Assembly (NCBI GenBank): GCA_024642465.1
Contig: JAHEBA010000021.1
Location: 1 to 43,017 of the forward strand
Length of the DNA: 43,017 nucleotides
Direction of reading: 5' to 3'
DNA from: Alphaproteobacteria bacterium
Lineage (GTDB): Bacteria; Pseudomonadota; Alphaproteobacteria; Rhizobiales; Aestuariivirgaceae
In this document: piece after piece, positions 1 through 6,768 of the stretch
How the letters are laid out: every line of letters starts with the position of its first letter
How positions within the stretch are numbered: the first letter of the stretch is position 1
Position numbers and translations under genes: made by a program
Notes under the pieces: model-generated
The model's database searches: none
What the model was told of the DNA's origin: nothing
What the model saw: the letters and a program-made list of their open reading frames with translations, nothing else

Positions 1-7
1 CTGGCGC

Positions 8-55
8 AAGGGACTCGGAAATGAATTTCGCGCGCTGGTGGAGTCCGTGGGGCTT
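8..55 (+). repeat. Dispersed repeat R1, copy A (3' half)
   Basis: This is the right half of a repeat seen six times in the first 5 kb. It contains GGACTC (11-16) and its inverted partner GAGTCC (41-46), followed by the conserved GGGGCTT block. The left half, seen in copies C, D and F, is not recognisable here and may lie beyond the window edge. Confidence 0.7.
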
Positions 56-184
56 TGGCGACAAGGGTGGAGGGCGGCGACGCTCTTCTTTCTCCAATAG
101 GGCCGTTAAGCCGGCGTTGTGACTTTGGCGCTAGGGATAGAGCGTCAACTGATAGATCAGCTATTTCTCATCACAGGCAGTCGG

Positions 185-508
185 ATGGCTCCCGAACTGG
201 GTACAGCAGTCGCCGCAGAGGCAGACTTGGCTAAGCTGGCCTCAATCGGCATTGCCATTGGTGCTGTGGTCTTCCTGCTCGGCAGGCATCTCGTCGGCAC
301 GCTTGTAAGAGCAGCGTGGCTCGTGGCTGCTCTGGTCGTGGGACAGGTTGTCGTCGCCAATCATCAGGCGCTGGTGCCCGTGCTTGAGGCCGGAAAGTCT
401 GTTCTTGCTGACACCTATAACCAGCAGAACATATGTGAGCTTTATGCGGCAGACGACAGCGCAGCCAATTTAGCCTGTAGATCAGGTTTGAAAGGCTCAC
501 TGGACTGA
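185..508 (+). CDS. Hypothetical small membrane protein
   Basis: A 107-residue protein of unknown function. The ATG at 185 is preferred over an upstream in-frame GTG at 119. The N-terminal half is hydrophobic, with likely membrane segments around residues 17-35 and 38-55 (the second includes VAALVVGQVVV). The C-terminal half is polar with two cysteines (motifs NICELY and LACRSG), so that tail is probably periplasmic. It sits directly downstream of repeat copy A, and the next gene is on the other strand. I do not recognise the family. The ribosome-binding site is weak and nothing similar lies nearby, so it could be a non-conserved open frame. Confidence 0.45.
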   Translation: MAPELGTAVAAEADLAKLASIGIAIGAVVFLLGRHLVGTLVRAAWLVAALVVGQVVVANHQALVPVLEAGKSVLADTYNQQNICELYAADDSAANLACRSGLKGSLD

Positions 509-661
509 CAGGGCGGGCAATGTCTTACGCATTCTACAAGCACGGTAATCCTTGTTGGAACGGAACAGGCATTGCGCTTATGGCTTAAATGTCTAAGCGG
601 CGACGTTGATTGGCCTGAAGGACATGTGATTTCCTCTTTGCCCAAACAGAATTGTCTGACG

Positions 662-690
662 AAAAAATCCCCGGGTACTGGAACCGGGGA
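662..690 (-). terminator. Rho-independent terminator, minus strand
   Basis: The stem is TCCCCGG (668-674) paired with CCGGGGA (684-690), with a 9-nt loop. The A-run at 662-667 becomes a U-tract on the minus strand. It lies about 120 nt past the stop of the minus-strand glycine-rich gene ending at 811, so it fits as that gene's terminator. The 509-810 interval otherwise shows nothing I can support. Confidence 0.6.
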
Positions 691-810
691 ATGAGTGCGA
701 AGTGAGATTAGCATTTCAAGACGCGGCTTGACGCAGTCTATAACAGCGCTTTGGTGCCCAACTGCTAACAACAATTTGTCAGCGGGTGCCGTCTCTATGG
801 AATTGACTTT

Positions 811-1653
811 TTAAGGAATCTCACGCTTTTCGAGCCGCTCATCGAGTACACTGCGAAGCGAATCGGGCTGATCCTGCCTGGCCGCAGCGTCCCACGCCTC
901 GTCGGCAGTCTGCTGAGCTCCTGGCAGTTGGCTTTCGGCGGATACCAGCTGTCCGTAAGCCTCTGCAATCGCTGCTGCGTCTTCTGTGACTTCCGCCCCC
1001 AAGACGGCCACAACATCATCGGCATCCAGGGGTTCATCTTGCGCCAGATCGGCCAGCCGCAAGGCATCGAGTTGTTCTTGGCTGATCAACCCAAACGTCT
1101 CATCGGTCAGGGTGTTGAGCGCTGCTGTCCGATTGGCTTCAAGGCCCTGAAGAGTATCTTTGGCGAGCGCGTAAGCATTAATGGCGCCAACCTGCGAGTT
1201 GATGTCGGCGTTGGCATAGGCCTGCGCTGCAGCCCGGTGTGCGTTGAGCCCCTTCATGTCGGAAGCGTATTCCTTAACCCACGACCTTCTTGCCTGGCCC
1301 ACTAGCTTGTTGTGCTTGTTTGTTTCGGGCGAGTTGAAGTTGGTCTTGGCCGGCTGATTTTTGCCGACGCTACCGCCGTTGAAATTGGTACGCGCTGCCT
1401 GGGCGTTCGAACTGCGGCCGTTGGAGCCGGCGGTTGCCGATTTGCCAGTATTGCCGGAGTTGCCACCCGCATTGCCACCGCCATTGCCGTCACCGCCATT
1501 ACCGCCGCCGCCATTACCGCCGCCGCCATTACCTTTCGCAAAGGCCGCGCCAACGCCAAGGTCCAGCCCGACATACGAGTTAGAAATCGTGGTAGGTGCA
1601 GCAAGTACGGTGACGGCCAGCACAGCGCATGCAATTGATTGGGTGAGCTTCAT
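811..1653 (-). CDS. Secreted glycine/asparagine-rich protein
   Basis: A 280-residue protein of unknown function. It begins with a signal peptide (MKLTQSIACAVLAVTVLAA). A low-complexity linker of GNGGGG-type units follows at about residues 40-75, then a Ser/Asn/Thr-rich stretch. The C-terminal half (from about residue 110) is alanine-rich and predicted helical. The linker DNA shows 15-bp near-tandem units (about 1485-1535). An AGAGGGG ribosome-binding site precedes the ATG and overlaps a perfect 12-bp palindrome, GAGGGGCCCCTC (1654-1665). A helical domain behind a Gly-rich spacer suggests an exported surface or envelope-associated protein, but that is inference. A hairpin terminator lies downstream at 662-690. 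Confidence 0.65.
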   Translation of the reverse strand: MKLTQSIACAVLAVTVLAAPTTISNSYVGLDLGVGAAFAKGNGGGGNGGGGNGGDGNGGGNAGGNSGNTGKSATAGSNGRSSNAQAARTNFNGGSVGKNQPAKTNFNSPETNKHNKLVGQARRSWVKEYASDMKGLNAHRAAAQAYANADINSQVGAINAYALAKDTLQGLEANRTAALNTLTDETFGLISQEQLDALRLADLAQDEPLDADDVVAVLGAEVTEDAAAIAEAYGQLVSAESQLPGAQQTADEAWDAAARQDQPDSLRSVLDERLEKREIP

Positions 1654-1776
1654 GAGGGGCCCCTCTCATCTTATTCTAGGTTAATCACTGACTAGCACGT
1701 GTAGCTAAGCAGACATTATGGCCAGGTTATGGGTGGTCATTCATTATGCATCAAATTCCTTTCAGTATGGGTCTGC

Positions 1777-2175
1777 TTATCCAAACAGGTTGGGTAAAAA
1801 TGCACCGTCGCCGCTCAACAGCACGAGTGGAATCACGTGAAACATGAACGTCACTATCAGAAAGAAGATGACGATGTTCTGGGTCGACTTGCCCTTGGAC
1901 CTGTTCTCCTTGATGCCGACTGCTGTCACGCCAAATGACAAAACAGCAGGTGGCAGGAACAGCAGGAACAGGACAAAAATGTCGGACGGGTTGACCGGAT
2001 AGGACTGCAACAGCGATGTCAGGATGAACTGTGCAGTACAGTCAGGATTTCCTGAGATATTGCAACCAACCGCGTCATAGAACCAGAACAGGAACGGGAA
2101 GACGACGAAGTAGTAGAGCACTCCCGCCGATGAGGCGAGGATGAACGTGGTCAGGTACTTCTTGAATCTCGACAA
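1777..2175 (-). CDS. Hypothetical multi-pass membrane protein
   Basis: A 132-residue protein with three to four strongly hydrophobic segments: about residues 9-30, 65-87 and 100-121. A short loop between the first two holds two cysteines (GCNISGNPDC), which could form a periplasmic disulfide. The only plausible start is a TTG; no in-frame ATG lies near the N-terminus. A basic loop between the later segments (KENRSKGKS) suggests a cytoplasmic side. The family is not recognised. Repeat copies B and C lie immediately upstream, at 2292-2486. Confidence 0.55.
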   Translation of the reverse strand: MSRFKKYLTTFILASSAGVLYYFVVFPFLFWFYDAVGCNISGNPDCTAQFILTSLLQSYPVNPSDIFVLFLLFLPPAVLSFGVTAVGIKENRSKGKSTQNIVIFFLIVTFMFHVIPLVLLSGDGAFLPNLFG

Positions 2176-2291
2176 TGCGGTAATCCCATCGCCGTCTGTT
2201 CAATCGGTACGCGGACTCAGAACTCAATTCCTGACGTTTATACCATTCATAGCATATTCGGTCAGTCGGACTGTTCGAGTTTTACTCAGCC

Positions 2292-2342
2292 TCAGGGACT
2301 CTGAAATCAACTTTTTTCGCTGGTGGAATGCTGCGGGGCTTA
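2292..2342 (+). repeat. Dispersed repeat R1, copy B (degenerate 3' half)
   Basis: It matches the repeat core TCAGGGACTCTGAAATC (2292-2308), followed by CGCTGGTGGA and a diverged GCGGGGCTTA end. The right arm reads GGAATGC instead of GGAGTCC, so the hairpin pairing is lost here. It has the same orientation as the other copies. Confidence 0.7.
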
Positions 2343-2407
2343 TAGGGGGCACATGGTTGCAAACCCCGACCGCCCCTCCGCGTTACTGCCGAACCTGCAT
2401 CTATTAG

Positions 2408-2486
2408 AGAGACTCGCTGACGCCTGAAAAGTGGTTCAGGTGGTTCGCGGGACTTCCACGCGTTGGTGTAGTCCTGTGGGGCTTGT
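2408..2486 (+). repeat. Dispersed repeat R1, copy C (full length)
   Basis: A full-length copy with the left block AGAGACTCGCTGACG (2408-2422), a middle AAAGTGGTTCAGGTGGTTC block shared exactly with copy E, and the right block ending GTCCTGTGGGGCTTG. The outer arms here are GGACT and AGTCC, shorter than in copy E but still complementary. The copy lies in the 329-bp gap at 2176-2504, which has no convincing gene. Confidence 0.75.
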
Positions 2487-2504
2487 GGAAGGTAGGGCGC
2501 GTTA

Positions 2505-3146
2505 TCAACTGGCCAACTCTGCTGCGCGCTTGAAATGAAAATACAGCAGGGTGCTGCCAGCGGCAGCGAAGAAACACCAAACTGATACAAACACGCCGAA
2601 ATAGGCATAGGCGGAAACAGCAAACCCCAGGAGAATGACCAAGCCAAAAGCTTGAATTGCCCGGTGCGAAGATAACAACGCCGGTCCGCAGGTGCAGATG
2701 AGGTATGGGACCTGTCGCCAAGTTAGCGGACTAGCCTCATCTCTATAGGCAATGCTGTGACCACGAATGGTTGCGACTGGCGGGTCGCCTATAAGGCTCA
2801 TCAACAAATAGGCAGACAATAAACCCCCTATGACAGCTATTCCCGTCACGAGCACTCGCCGCTGCGGGATGGGTTCCATCGCCATGACAGCGAGTGCTGG
2901 ATAGATCGGCCAAAGCACTTCGGCGAAAATCAGGAACGCAAGCGCCAGCCCGACAGTGTCAGCGCCACTACCTTCGCCGGATAAATGCAGCCACAGAAAT
3001 CCCTCCACCGTTTGTTGAGCCGCGAAGAGCAGCGGCACTGCGGCTATCATCAGTTGGTTTGGATGCTTTGTGTTCTTTAAGGCCGCAAGTCCGACCGTCG
3101 CGGTAATCGCAGCCACGGAGAAGCTTGCAGTTGCTGAAAAACACAA
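2505..3146 (-). CDS. DUF6629 family integral membrane protein
   Basis: A 213-residue membrane protein. It opens with MCFSATASFS, the hallmark start of the DUF6629 family, whose biochemical role is unknown. About six to seven hydrophobic helices cover most of the sequence. WRQVPYLICTCGP in the second half is a likely conserved loop with a cysteine pair. The start codon is TTG, chosen because the family signature begins exactly there and an AAGAGGT ribosome-binding site lies upstream. The gene stands alone between repeat copies C and D. Confidence 0.7.
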   Translation of the reverse strand: MCFSATASFSVAAITATVGLAALKNTKHPNQLMIAAVPLLFAAQQTVEGFLWLHLSGEGSGADTVGLALAFLIFAEVLWPIYPALAVMAMEPIPQRRVLVTGIAVIGGLLSAYLLMSLIGDPPVATIRGHSIAYRDEASPLTWRQVPYLICTCGPALLSSHRAIQAFGLVILLGFAVSAYAYFGVFVSVWCFFAAAGSTLLYFHFKRAAELAS

Positions 3147-3306
3147 AGACTCAGTACCTCTTGGCCCGCAAGGCTTGGGGTCATTCTGCGCAGAATTAAT
3201 GAACGAGCCTGAGCGCGAAGTGATGCGATAATCAATCTCATACCACAGGTCGCCAGATTTTTTGCTGTTAAGTCACATTGCCAAGCAACTTAAGCTTAGG
3301 TCGGCC

Positions 3307-3396
3307 ACAGAGCTATACTGACGAACGTTTTGTATTTTTTGGCCCAAGGCCCGGGAAACCGTTTCACGCGCTAGTGGAGTCCTGTGGGGCTTGTGG
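3307..3396 (+). repeat. Dispersed repeat R1, copy D (full length)
   Basis: It aligns end to end with copy F: CAGAG, CTGACG, CGTTTTGT, a T-rich middle, CCGTTTCA, then GCGCTAGTGGAGTCC and TGTGGGGCTTGTGG. The left arm has diverged (CCCGGG in place of GGACTC), while the right arm GAGTCC is intact. It lies in the 274-bp gap at 3147-3420. Confidence 0.75.
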
Positions 3397-3420
3397 GCTA
3401 CGTTTCAGAGAGGCTAAGGG

Positions 3421-3688
3421 ATGGTTGCGCTGGGAAACTATCGTCCTCACGCAAAATGGCTCCTAGTTGTCTGCGGTATTGTTTTGGTCGGCTGCAAGGA
3501 CGCAGAAGAGCGATATGACGTTGGCTACAGCGACGGCTACGCAGTCGGTTACAACACGGCCTGTCAAATCCGGGCGACGTTGATTGAGGGTGATTTTGAT
3601 AATGCCGACTTATGCTCGTGGTTACGCTCGTGGTAAGACGGCAGGTATAATGGCTTGTAACGACGACAAGGCTGCGGGACGAAGATAG
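3421..3688 (+). pseudogene. Small GY-repeat lipoprotein gene with a frameshift
   Basis: The unbroken frame (3421-3636) encodes 71 residues with a hydrophobic leader and a lipobox (LVGC, Cys at about 25). A tyrosine-glycine repeat region follows (YDVGYSDGYAVGYN). Near 3610 the frame leaves the pattern and ends in LCSWLRSW. Skipping one base, the T at 3610, continues the same pattern as DYARGYARGK and runs to a TAG at 3686-3688, giving about 88 residues. This indicates a one-base insertion in a gene for a small outer-membrane or periplasmic lipoprotein. A sequencing error or programmed shift cannot be excluded. No function is known for such GY-repeat lipoproteins. Confidence 0.6.
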
Positions 3689-3742
3689 GTTACGCGTGTC
3701 AATTGGCGCTATTAGTCCATCAGCCTTGTACGGGAGAATTAG

Positions 3743-4018
3743 ATGCAGAACCTAAGTTTGAAGCTAGTCCTGGCGTCTGTAGGCATTTCTGCCTGCGTCT
3801 ATTCGGCTGGAATTTCGTCGGCAGCCATGTTTGACGACGATAGGCAGATGCGTTGCTACTGGTTCCAGCAGCAAGTGTACAAAGCTGGAATCAAGGCAAA
3901 CGAAGCGCCTCCGGGGTCGCAGACAGAGAAGCGGTATCGACAAAAAGCGCAATGCTGGCGTCAGACTTACAGCCGGTGCATGAGGGGTGCTATTTTCCCG
4001 GATGACAGGCCCTGTTAG
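3743..4018 (+). CDS. Small secreted cysteine-containing protein
   Basis: A 91-residue protein with a signal peptide of about 27 residues ending near SSAAM. The mature part is about 63 residues, basic and Tyr/Gln-rich, with four cysteines (in MRCYWF, AQCWRQ, SRCMRG and the final PC). That spacing suggests two disulfides in the periplasm. The ATG at 3743 is preceded by GGGAG. It lies just downstream of the broken lipoprotein gene and upstream of another small membrane protein, all on the plus strand. The family is not recognised. Confidence 0.6.
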   Translation: MQNLSLKLVLASVGISACVYSAGISSAAMFDDDRQMRCYWFQQQVYKAGIKANEAPPGSQTEKRYRQKAQCWRQTYSRCMRGAIFPDDRPC

Positions 4019-4116
4019 CCAAACAATTGGTATGGCGGCCTTTCAAAAGAAGGTCGACGAGTTCCCCTCCTTGGTGGCCTTCGCTATCTTGTGTCCGACG
4101 TGAAGTTTTGACGTTG

Positions 4117-4284
4117 ATGGACAGCCCAATGGACTGGAACCAGATAACCAAGCATCCGCTGCGGTTTTTTATCGTGCTAGCGGCAATTGTCACCGCGTAC
4201 TACTACTGGGCTTCGCCCTATCAAATTTGCGTAAGGAATACCAAGGCGGGCAAATTCGAGTGCGGCCAATTGCATAGATGGTGA
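4117..4284 (+). CDS. Small single-pass membrane protein
   Basis: A 55-residue protein starting at the ATG at 4117 (MDSPMDWNQITKHPLRFF); the second Met at 4129 is also possible. One membrane helix spans about residues 17-34 (FFIVLAAIVTAYYYWA). A short C-terminal tail follows with two cysteines (QICVRN and FECGQL), probably periplasmic. Its open frame extends upstream to 4027, but that part is Arg/Ser/Pro-rich and looks non-coding. Unknown function; repeat copy E begins about 40 bases downstream. Confidence 0.55.
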   Translation: MDSPMDWNQITKHPLRFFIVLAAIVTAYYYWASPYQICVRNTKAGKFECGQLHRW

Positions 4285-4324
4285 GTTGCGCACGCAACTG
4301 CCAGAGTGACCTACAGACGTCCGT

Positions 4325-4393
4325 AAAGTGGTTCAGGTGGTTCTAGGGACTCCATAATGCGTTTCGTGCGCCGGAGGAGTCCTGTGGGGCTTG
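4325..4393 (+). repeat. Dispersed repeat R1, copy E (best hairpin)
   Basis: It shares AAAGTGGTTCAGGTGGTTC exactly with copy C. It carries the best inverted repeat of the family: GGACTCC (4347-4353) with GGAGTCC (4376-4382), around an inner GCG...CGC. It ends in the conserved CCTGTGGGGCTTG. The far-left AGAGACTCGCTGACG block is not clear. Confidence 0.75.
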
Positions 4394-4404
4394 GGTAGCA
4401 TGCC

Positions 4405-4433
4405 AAAAAAGACCCCGGGCTTATGACCCGGGG
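4405..4433 (-). terminator. Rho-independent terminator, minus strand
   Basis: A perfect 7-bp stem, CCCCGGG (4413-4419) with CCCGGGG (4427-4433), around a 7-nt loop. The A-run at 4405-4410 gives a U-tract on the minus strand. It lies about 40 nt beyond the stop of the 4470-4712 gene. Confidence 0.8.
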
Positions 4434-4469
4434 CGAACTGACATCAGGTGTTCCGCTTATTGCGCCGGA

Positions 4470-4712
4470 CTACTCGATACCCAGGATGGCCTTGGCTTCC
4501 CCGAGTGTTTTGACCGACTCTGCGTGATTGCCTGCTTTGTGCAATTCCTCTCCCTTGGCGCGCAGCTCTGTCACTTTCACTTTGTCCGCGTCAGAAAGTT
4601 GGGCGGTCTGCATGGCCGCATCAATCTTCGACATATCCATTGGACATTGATTAGCAAATGCAGGGCCGGCGAGGCAGGCGACAAAAACCAAAGACAAAAG
4701 CATCTTGTTCAT
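4470..4712 (-). CDS. Small exported helical protein
   Basis: An 80-residue protein. The start at 4712 is set by a strong GGAGGAG ribosome-binding site, giving MNKMLLSLVFVACLAGPAFA as signal peptide. The mature part (about 60 residues) is charged and helical, with an NQCPMDM motif near its N-terminus followed by a Lys/Glu/Ala-rich hairpin-like segment ending in LGEAKAILGIE. This resembles small periplasmic helical proteins described only as hypothetical in alphaproteobacteria. A strong terminator follows at 4405-4433, so it is probably a single-gene transcript. Confidence 0.7.
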   Translation of the reverse strand: MNKMLLSLVFVACLAGPAFANQCPMDMSKIDAAMQTAQLSDADKVKVTELRAKGEELHKAGNHAESVKTLGEAKAILGIE

Positions 4713-4858
4713 GGTGTCTCCTCCGAACTTGTTGGTGCGAATTGCCAACACCTTCAGCCTAAAGACTGAAAGTGTCTATAGTTGGGTTCTGGCTTTGGTG
4801 GCCGAGGCATCAGGGGCGTGTCGTTCACGAGCTCCGTTAAACCCCTCTGCGCGCCCCG

Positions 4859-4948
4859 CAGAGACTCGCTGACGCGCGTTTTGTGTTTTCGGATGTTCAG
4901 GGACTCTGAAATCCGTTTCAGGCGCTGGTGGAGTGCTGTGTGGCTTAG
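4859..4948 (+). repeat. Dispersed repeat R1, copy F (full length)
   Basis: The most complete copy: GAGACTCGCTGACG (4861-4874), a CGTTTTGTGTTTTCGG middle, TTCAGGGACTCTGAAATC (4896-4913) and GCGCTGGTGGAGT (4922-4934), ending GTGTGGCTT. The right arm has one change (GAGTGC). It is the last copy in the window; none was seen to the right of about 5 kb. Confidence 0.75.
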
Positions 4949-4984
4949 AGGCCACTTATGCTTAATCAAGCGTCAACAAATTTA

Positions 4985-5090
4985 TGCAAATTTGAAGTGC
5001 CCCGTGGGACGGGGGGTAAGTACGCGTAGCGTGCAGATTTCCGATCAGGCCCGGAGTTTTGGTTCTCTCCCGCCAGCTCCGGGCCTTTTT
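4985..5090 (+). ncRNA. Putative small RNA or leader with intrinsic terminator
   Basis: No convincing gene lies between 4713 and 5196. Within this gap are three successive hairpins: CCCCGT-ggg-ACGGGG (5000-5014), ACGC-gta-GCGT just after it, and a strong terminator (5048-5090) whose loop contains the C-rich CTCTCCCGCC. A hairpin series ending in a terminator with a pyrimidine-rich, anti-Shine-Dalgarno-like loop is typical of alphaproteobacterial trans-acting small RNAs. The 5' end is a guess and no known family is recognised. It could instead be the 3' end of an unrecognised short transcript. Confidence 0.4.
5048..5090 (+). terminator. Strong Rho-independent terminator
   Basis: GGCCCGGAG (5048-5056) pairs perfectly with CTCCGGGCC (5077-5085), followed directly by TTTTT. 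No annotated plus-strand gene ends just upstream, which supports a short non-coding transcript. Confidence 0.85.
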
Positions 5091-5196
5091 GTTACTCCGA
5101 CGCACGACAGGCGCTCCTCGAAGAAAACGCCCGTCTCATAACTGCATGGCTGTGATTATGTGCTGTTAGGCAGCTACGGCCTGAGGCCGGGTCGTT

Positions 5197-5649
5197 TCAT
5201 TGACTGGTGCAGGAAAACGGTGCGACCGAAAGCGTCGAGCCCGGATTGGGCGGCTGCTTGATCGCCGTGTAGATCTTGCTCACCCCGCCATGCCCGGTCT
5301 TCGGGTCGAACACCAGCCATCCGCCGCTGGCGTCGAAGCAGTAGAGTACCGCCGTGGTGTCTGCCGGGCAGCGCACGAAGCTGGCGCTGCTGGACAGCGG
5401 TACAGCCGCGCTTTCCGCCGACACGATGGCCCCCTGGACGGTGAGCGTGAACGATTGGCCCGTGGTGAAGCCTGCCTTGTCCCATCGGCGGCCATTCCAC
5501 TTGAGACCGGCGGCTGCCTCGAAGTTGCAGGTCCAGGTCTGGCCGCCGGCAAGTGCGGCACGGTTCTGGCCCAGAGGAAGCGCCGCGGCTACGCAAGCCA
5601 GGAAGAAGACGGTAGTTTTGCGACAAGCGGCCATGATGCCCCGTTGCAT
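5197..5649 (-). CDS. Exported hypothetical protein
   Basis: A 150-residue protein. The start may be the ATG at 5649 or the one at 5634 (MAACRKTTVFF), which gives the cleaner signal peptide ending near AALAGG. The mature domain has WTCNF, FVRCPAD, VLYCFDA and PFSCTSQ, so four cysteines and a beta-rich pattern consistent with a small disulfide-bonded periplasmic domain. The family is not recognised. It follows znuA on the same strand with 54 bases between them, so it may be read from the znuA promoter, but that link is only positional. Confidence 0.6.
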   Translation of the reverse strand: MQRGIMAACRKTTVFFLACVAAALPLGQNRAALAGGQTWTCNFEAAAGLKWNGRRWDKAGFTTGQSFTLTVQGAIVSAESAAVPLSSSASFVRCPADTTAVLYCFDASGGWLVFDPKTGHGGVSKIYTAIKQPPNPGSTLSVAPFSCTSQ

Positions 5650-5703
5650 GCCCGAAGAGCAAACAGCATCGCACGGAAGGCGGCCGGCGTCACGGATTCG
5701 CCG

Positions 5704-6663
5704 TCAGCCGTTACTCGAAAGGCAGTCTGTCATCGAACGGGTCATGCCCTCCAGCAGGTCGAAATACAGTTCCGGGCCATCGGGCAGGGCGGCGCCCAGC
5801 GGGTCGAGTTCGGCGCTGCGGGCACTGCTGCCTTCAGTGACGACGCGAACGAGCTTCGGCTCGAATTGCGGTTCGGTGAACACGCAGACAACCTTCAGGT
5901 CCCTGATGCGCCTTGAAACCCGGGATACGTGCTCGGCGCCGGGAGAGCTTTCCGGGCTCAGGGTGATGGCGGCCGAGGCCTCAAGGCCGAAGCGGCGCTC
6001 GAAATACTGGTAGGCGTCGTGGAAAACGGCAAAGTGCCGGTCCTTCACGGCGCTGATCTGGCCTGCGATGCGGGTTTCAAGCTCGTCCAGCCGCTGGCGC
6101 AACCTTTCGGCGTTGGCGCTGTAAGTTGCGGCATTGGATGGGTCGGCTTCTGTCAGCGACGCCTCGATGGCATCGACCATGGCGGCGGCATTGCGCGGGT
6201 CGAGCCAGATGTGCGGGTCATCACTGCCGGCGTGATCATGGTCGTGATCGCCGTGCTTGTGCCCTTCGTGTCCTGCATGTGCGTCGCCGTCGAGTTCGTC
6301 CAGGCCGCGGAATTCGTGGTGGATCACCCCGGAGGCCGAATTCAGGGCAATCGAGCGTGCATCGCCGGAAATATTTTCCATCGGCTTGGCGAGAAAGTTC
6401 TCAAGGCCAGGCCCGATCCAGAACACCAGCTTCGCATCGGACAGGGCGCGCACCTGTGACGGCTTGAGCGCGTAGGTGTGTGGCGAGGCGGCTCCTTCGA
6501 CTAGCAGGCCGGGCTTGCCTACGCCATCCATCACGCCGGCGACCAGCGAGTGGACCGGCTTGATCGAGGCCATGACGGCAGGCGCAGGGTCGGCCTGCGC
6601 GAACGTGGAGGGAACTGCAAGCAGCGCGAGGCAGGCGAGAACCGGTAGGCGGAGCTTGTTCAT
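5704..6663 (-). CDS. znuA: Zinc ABC transporter substrate-binding protein ZnuA
   Basis: The periplasmic zinc-capture protein of the ZnuABC importer. With the start at 6663 (MNKLRLPVLACL) it is 319 residues with a signal peptide ending near FAQA. An alternative ATG at 6678 abuts the operator. The family's metal ligands are visible: His62 (PHTY), His151 (PHIWLDP), His215 (FHDAY) and an Asp near the C-terminus (DPLG). A His/Asp-rich loop at about residues 129-144 is typical of zinc rather than manganese binders. The gene is divergent from znuC, and the shared intergenic palindrome implies Zur repression when zinc is plentiful. Confidence 0.95.
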   Translation of the reverse strand: MNKLRLPVLACLALLAVPSTFAQADPAPAVMASIKPVHSLVAGVMDGVGKPGLLVEGAASPHTYALKPSQVRALSDAKLVFWIGPGLENFLAKPMENISGDARSIALNSASGVIHHEFRGLDELDGDAHAGHEGHKHGDHDHDHAGSDDPHIWLDPRNAAAMVDAIEASLTEADPSNAATYSANAERLRQRLDELETRIAGQISAVKDRHFAVFHDAYQYFERRFGLEASAAITLSPESSPGAEHVSRVSRRIRDLKVVCVFTEPQFEPKLVRVVTEGSSARSAELDPLGAALPDGPELYFDLLEGMTRSMTDCLSSNG

Positions 6664-6678
6664 GAGATGATTTGTCAT

Positions 6679-6711
6679 GTTATAAGGTTACATATTGTGT
6701 AATGATATAAC
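6679..6711. promoter_or_regulatory. Probable Zur operator between znuA and znuC
   Basis: A nested, exactly co-centred inverted repeat. The outer arms GTTATA (6679-6684) and TATAAC (6706-6711) and the inner arms TTACA (6688-6692) and TGTAA (6698-6702) share a centre at 6695. The AT-rich GTTATA/TATAAC arms resemble alphaproteobacterial Zur boxes. Its place between divergent znu genes, with zur in the same operon, fits autoregulated zinc repression. The binding assignment is inferred. Confidence 0.75.
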
Positions 6712-6768
6712 GTGCTATAGTGCAGGCTGGCAAGGACGAATTTGCCGCCCTTGAAAGCGGGACCAATC

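Noticed and set aside
8..4948. R1 repeats as integron attC sites of a cassette array
   Set aside because: Orientation and spacing fit, but no consistent RYYYAAC / GTTRRRY ends flank the copies, genes are in mixed orientation, and no integrase is in the window.
4860..4948. R1 repeat as a tRNA or tRNA fossil
   Set aside because: GGACTCTGAAATCC resembles a glutamine tRNA anticodon arm, but the loop has eight bases and no acceptor or T-arm can be formed.
5200..5916. 238-codon plus-strand frame over the exported protein and znuA
   Set aside because: It is a shadow of znuA and the exported hypothetical gene, which have signal peptides and family motifs.
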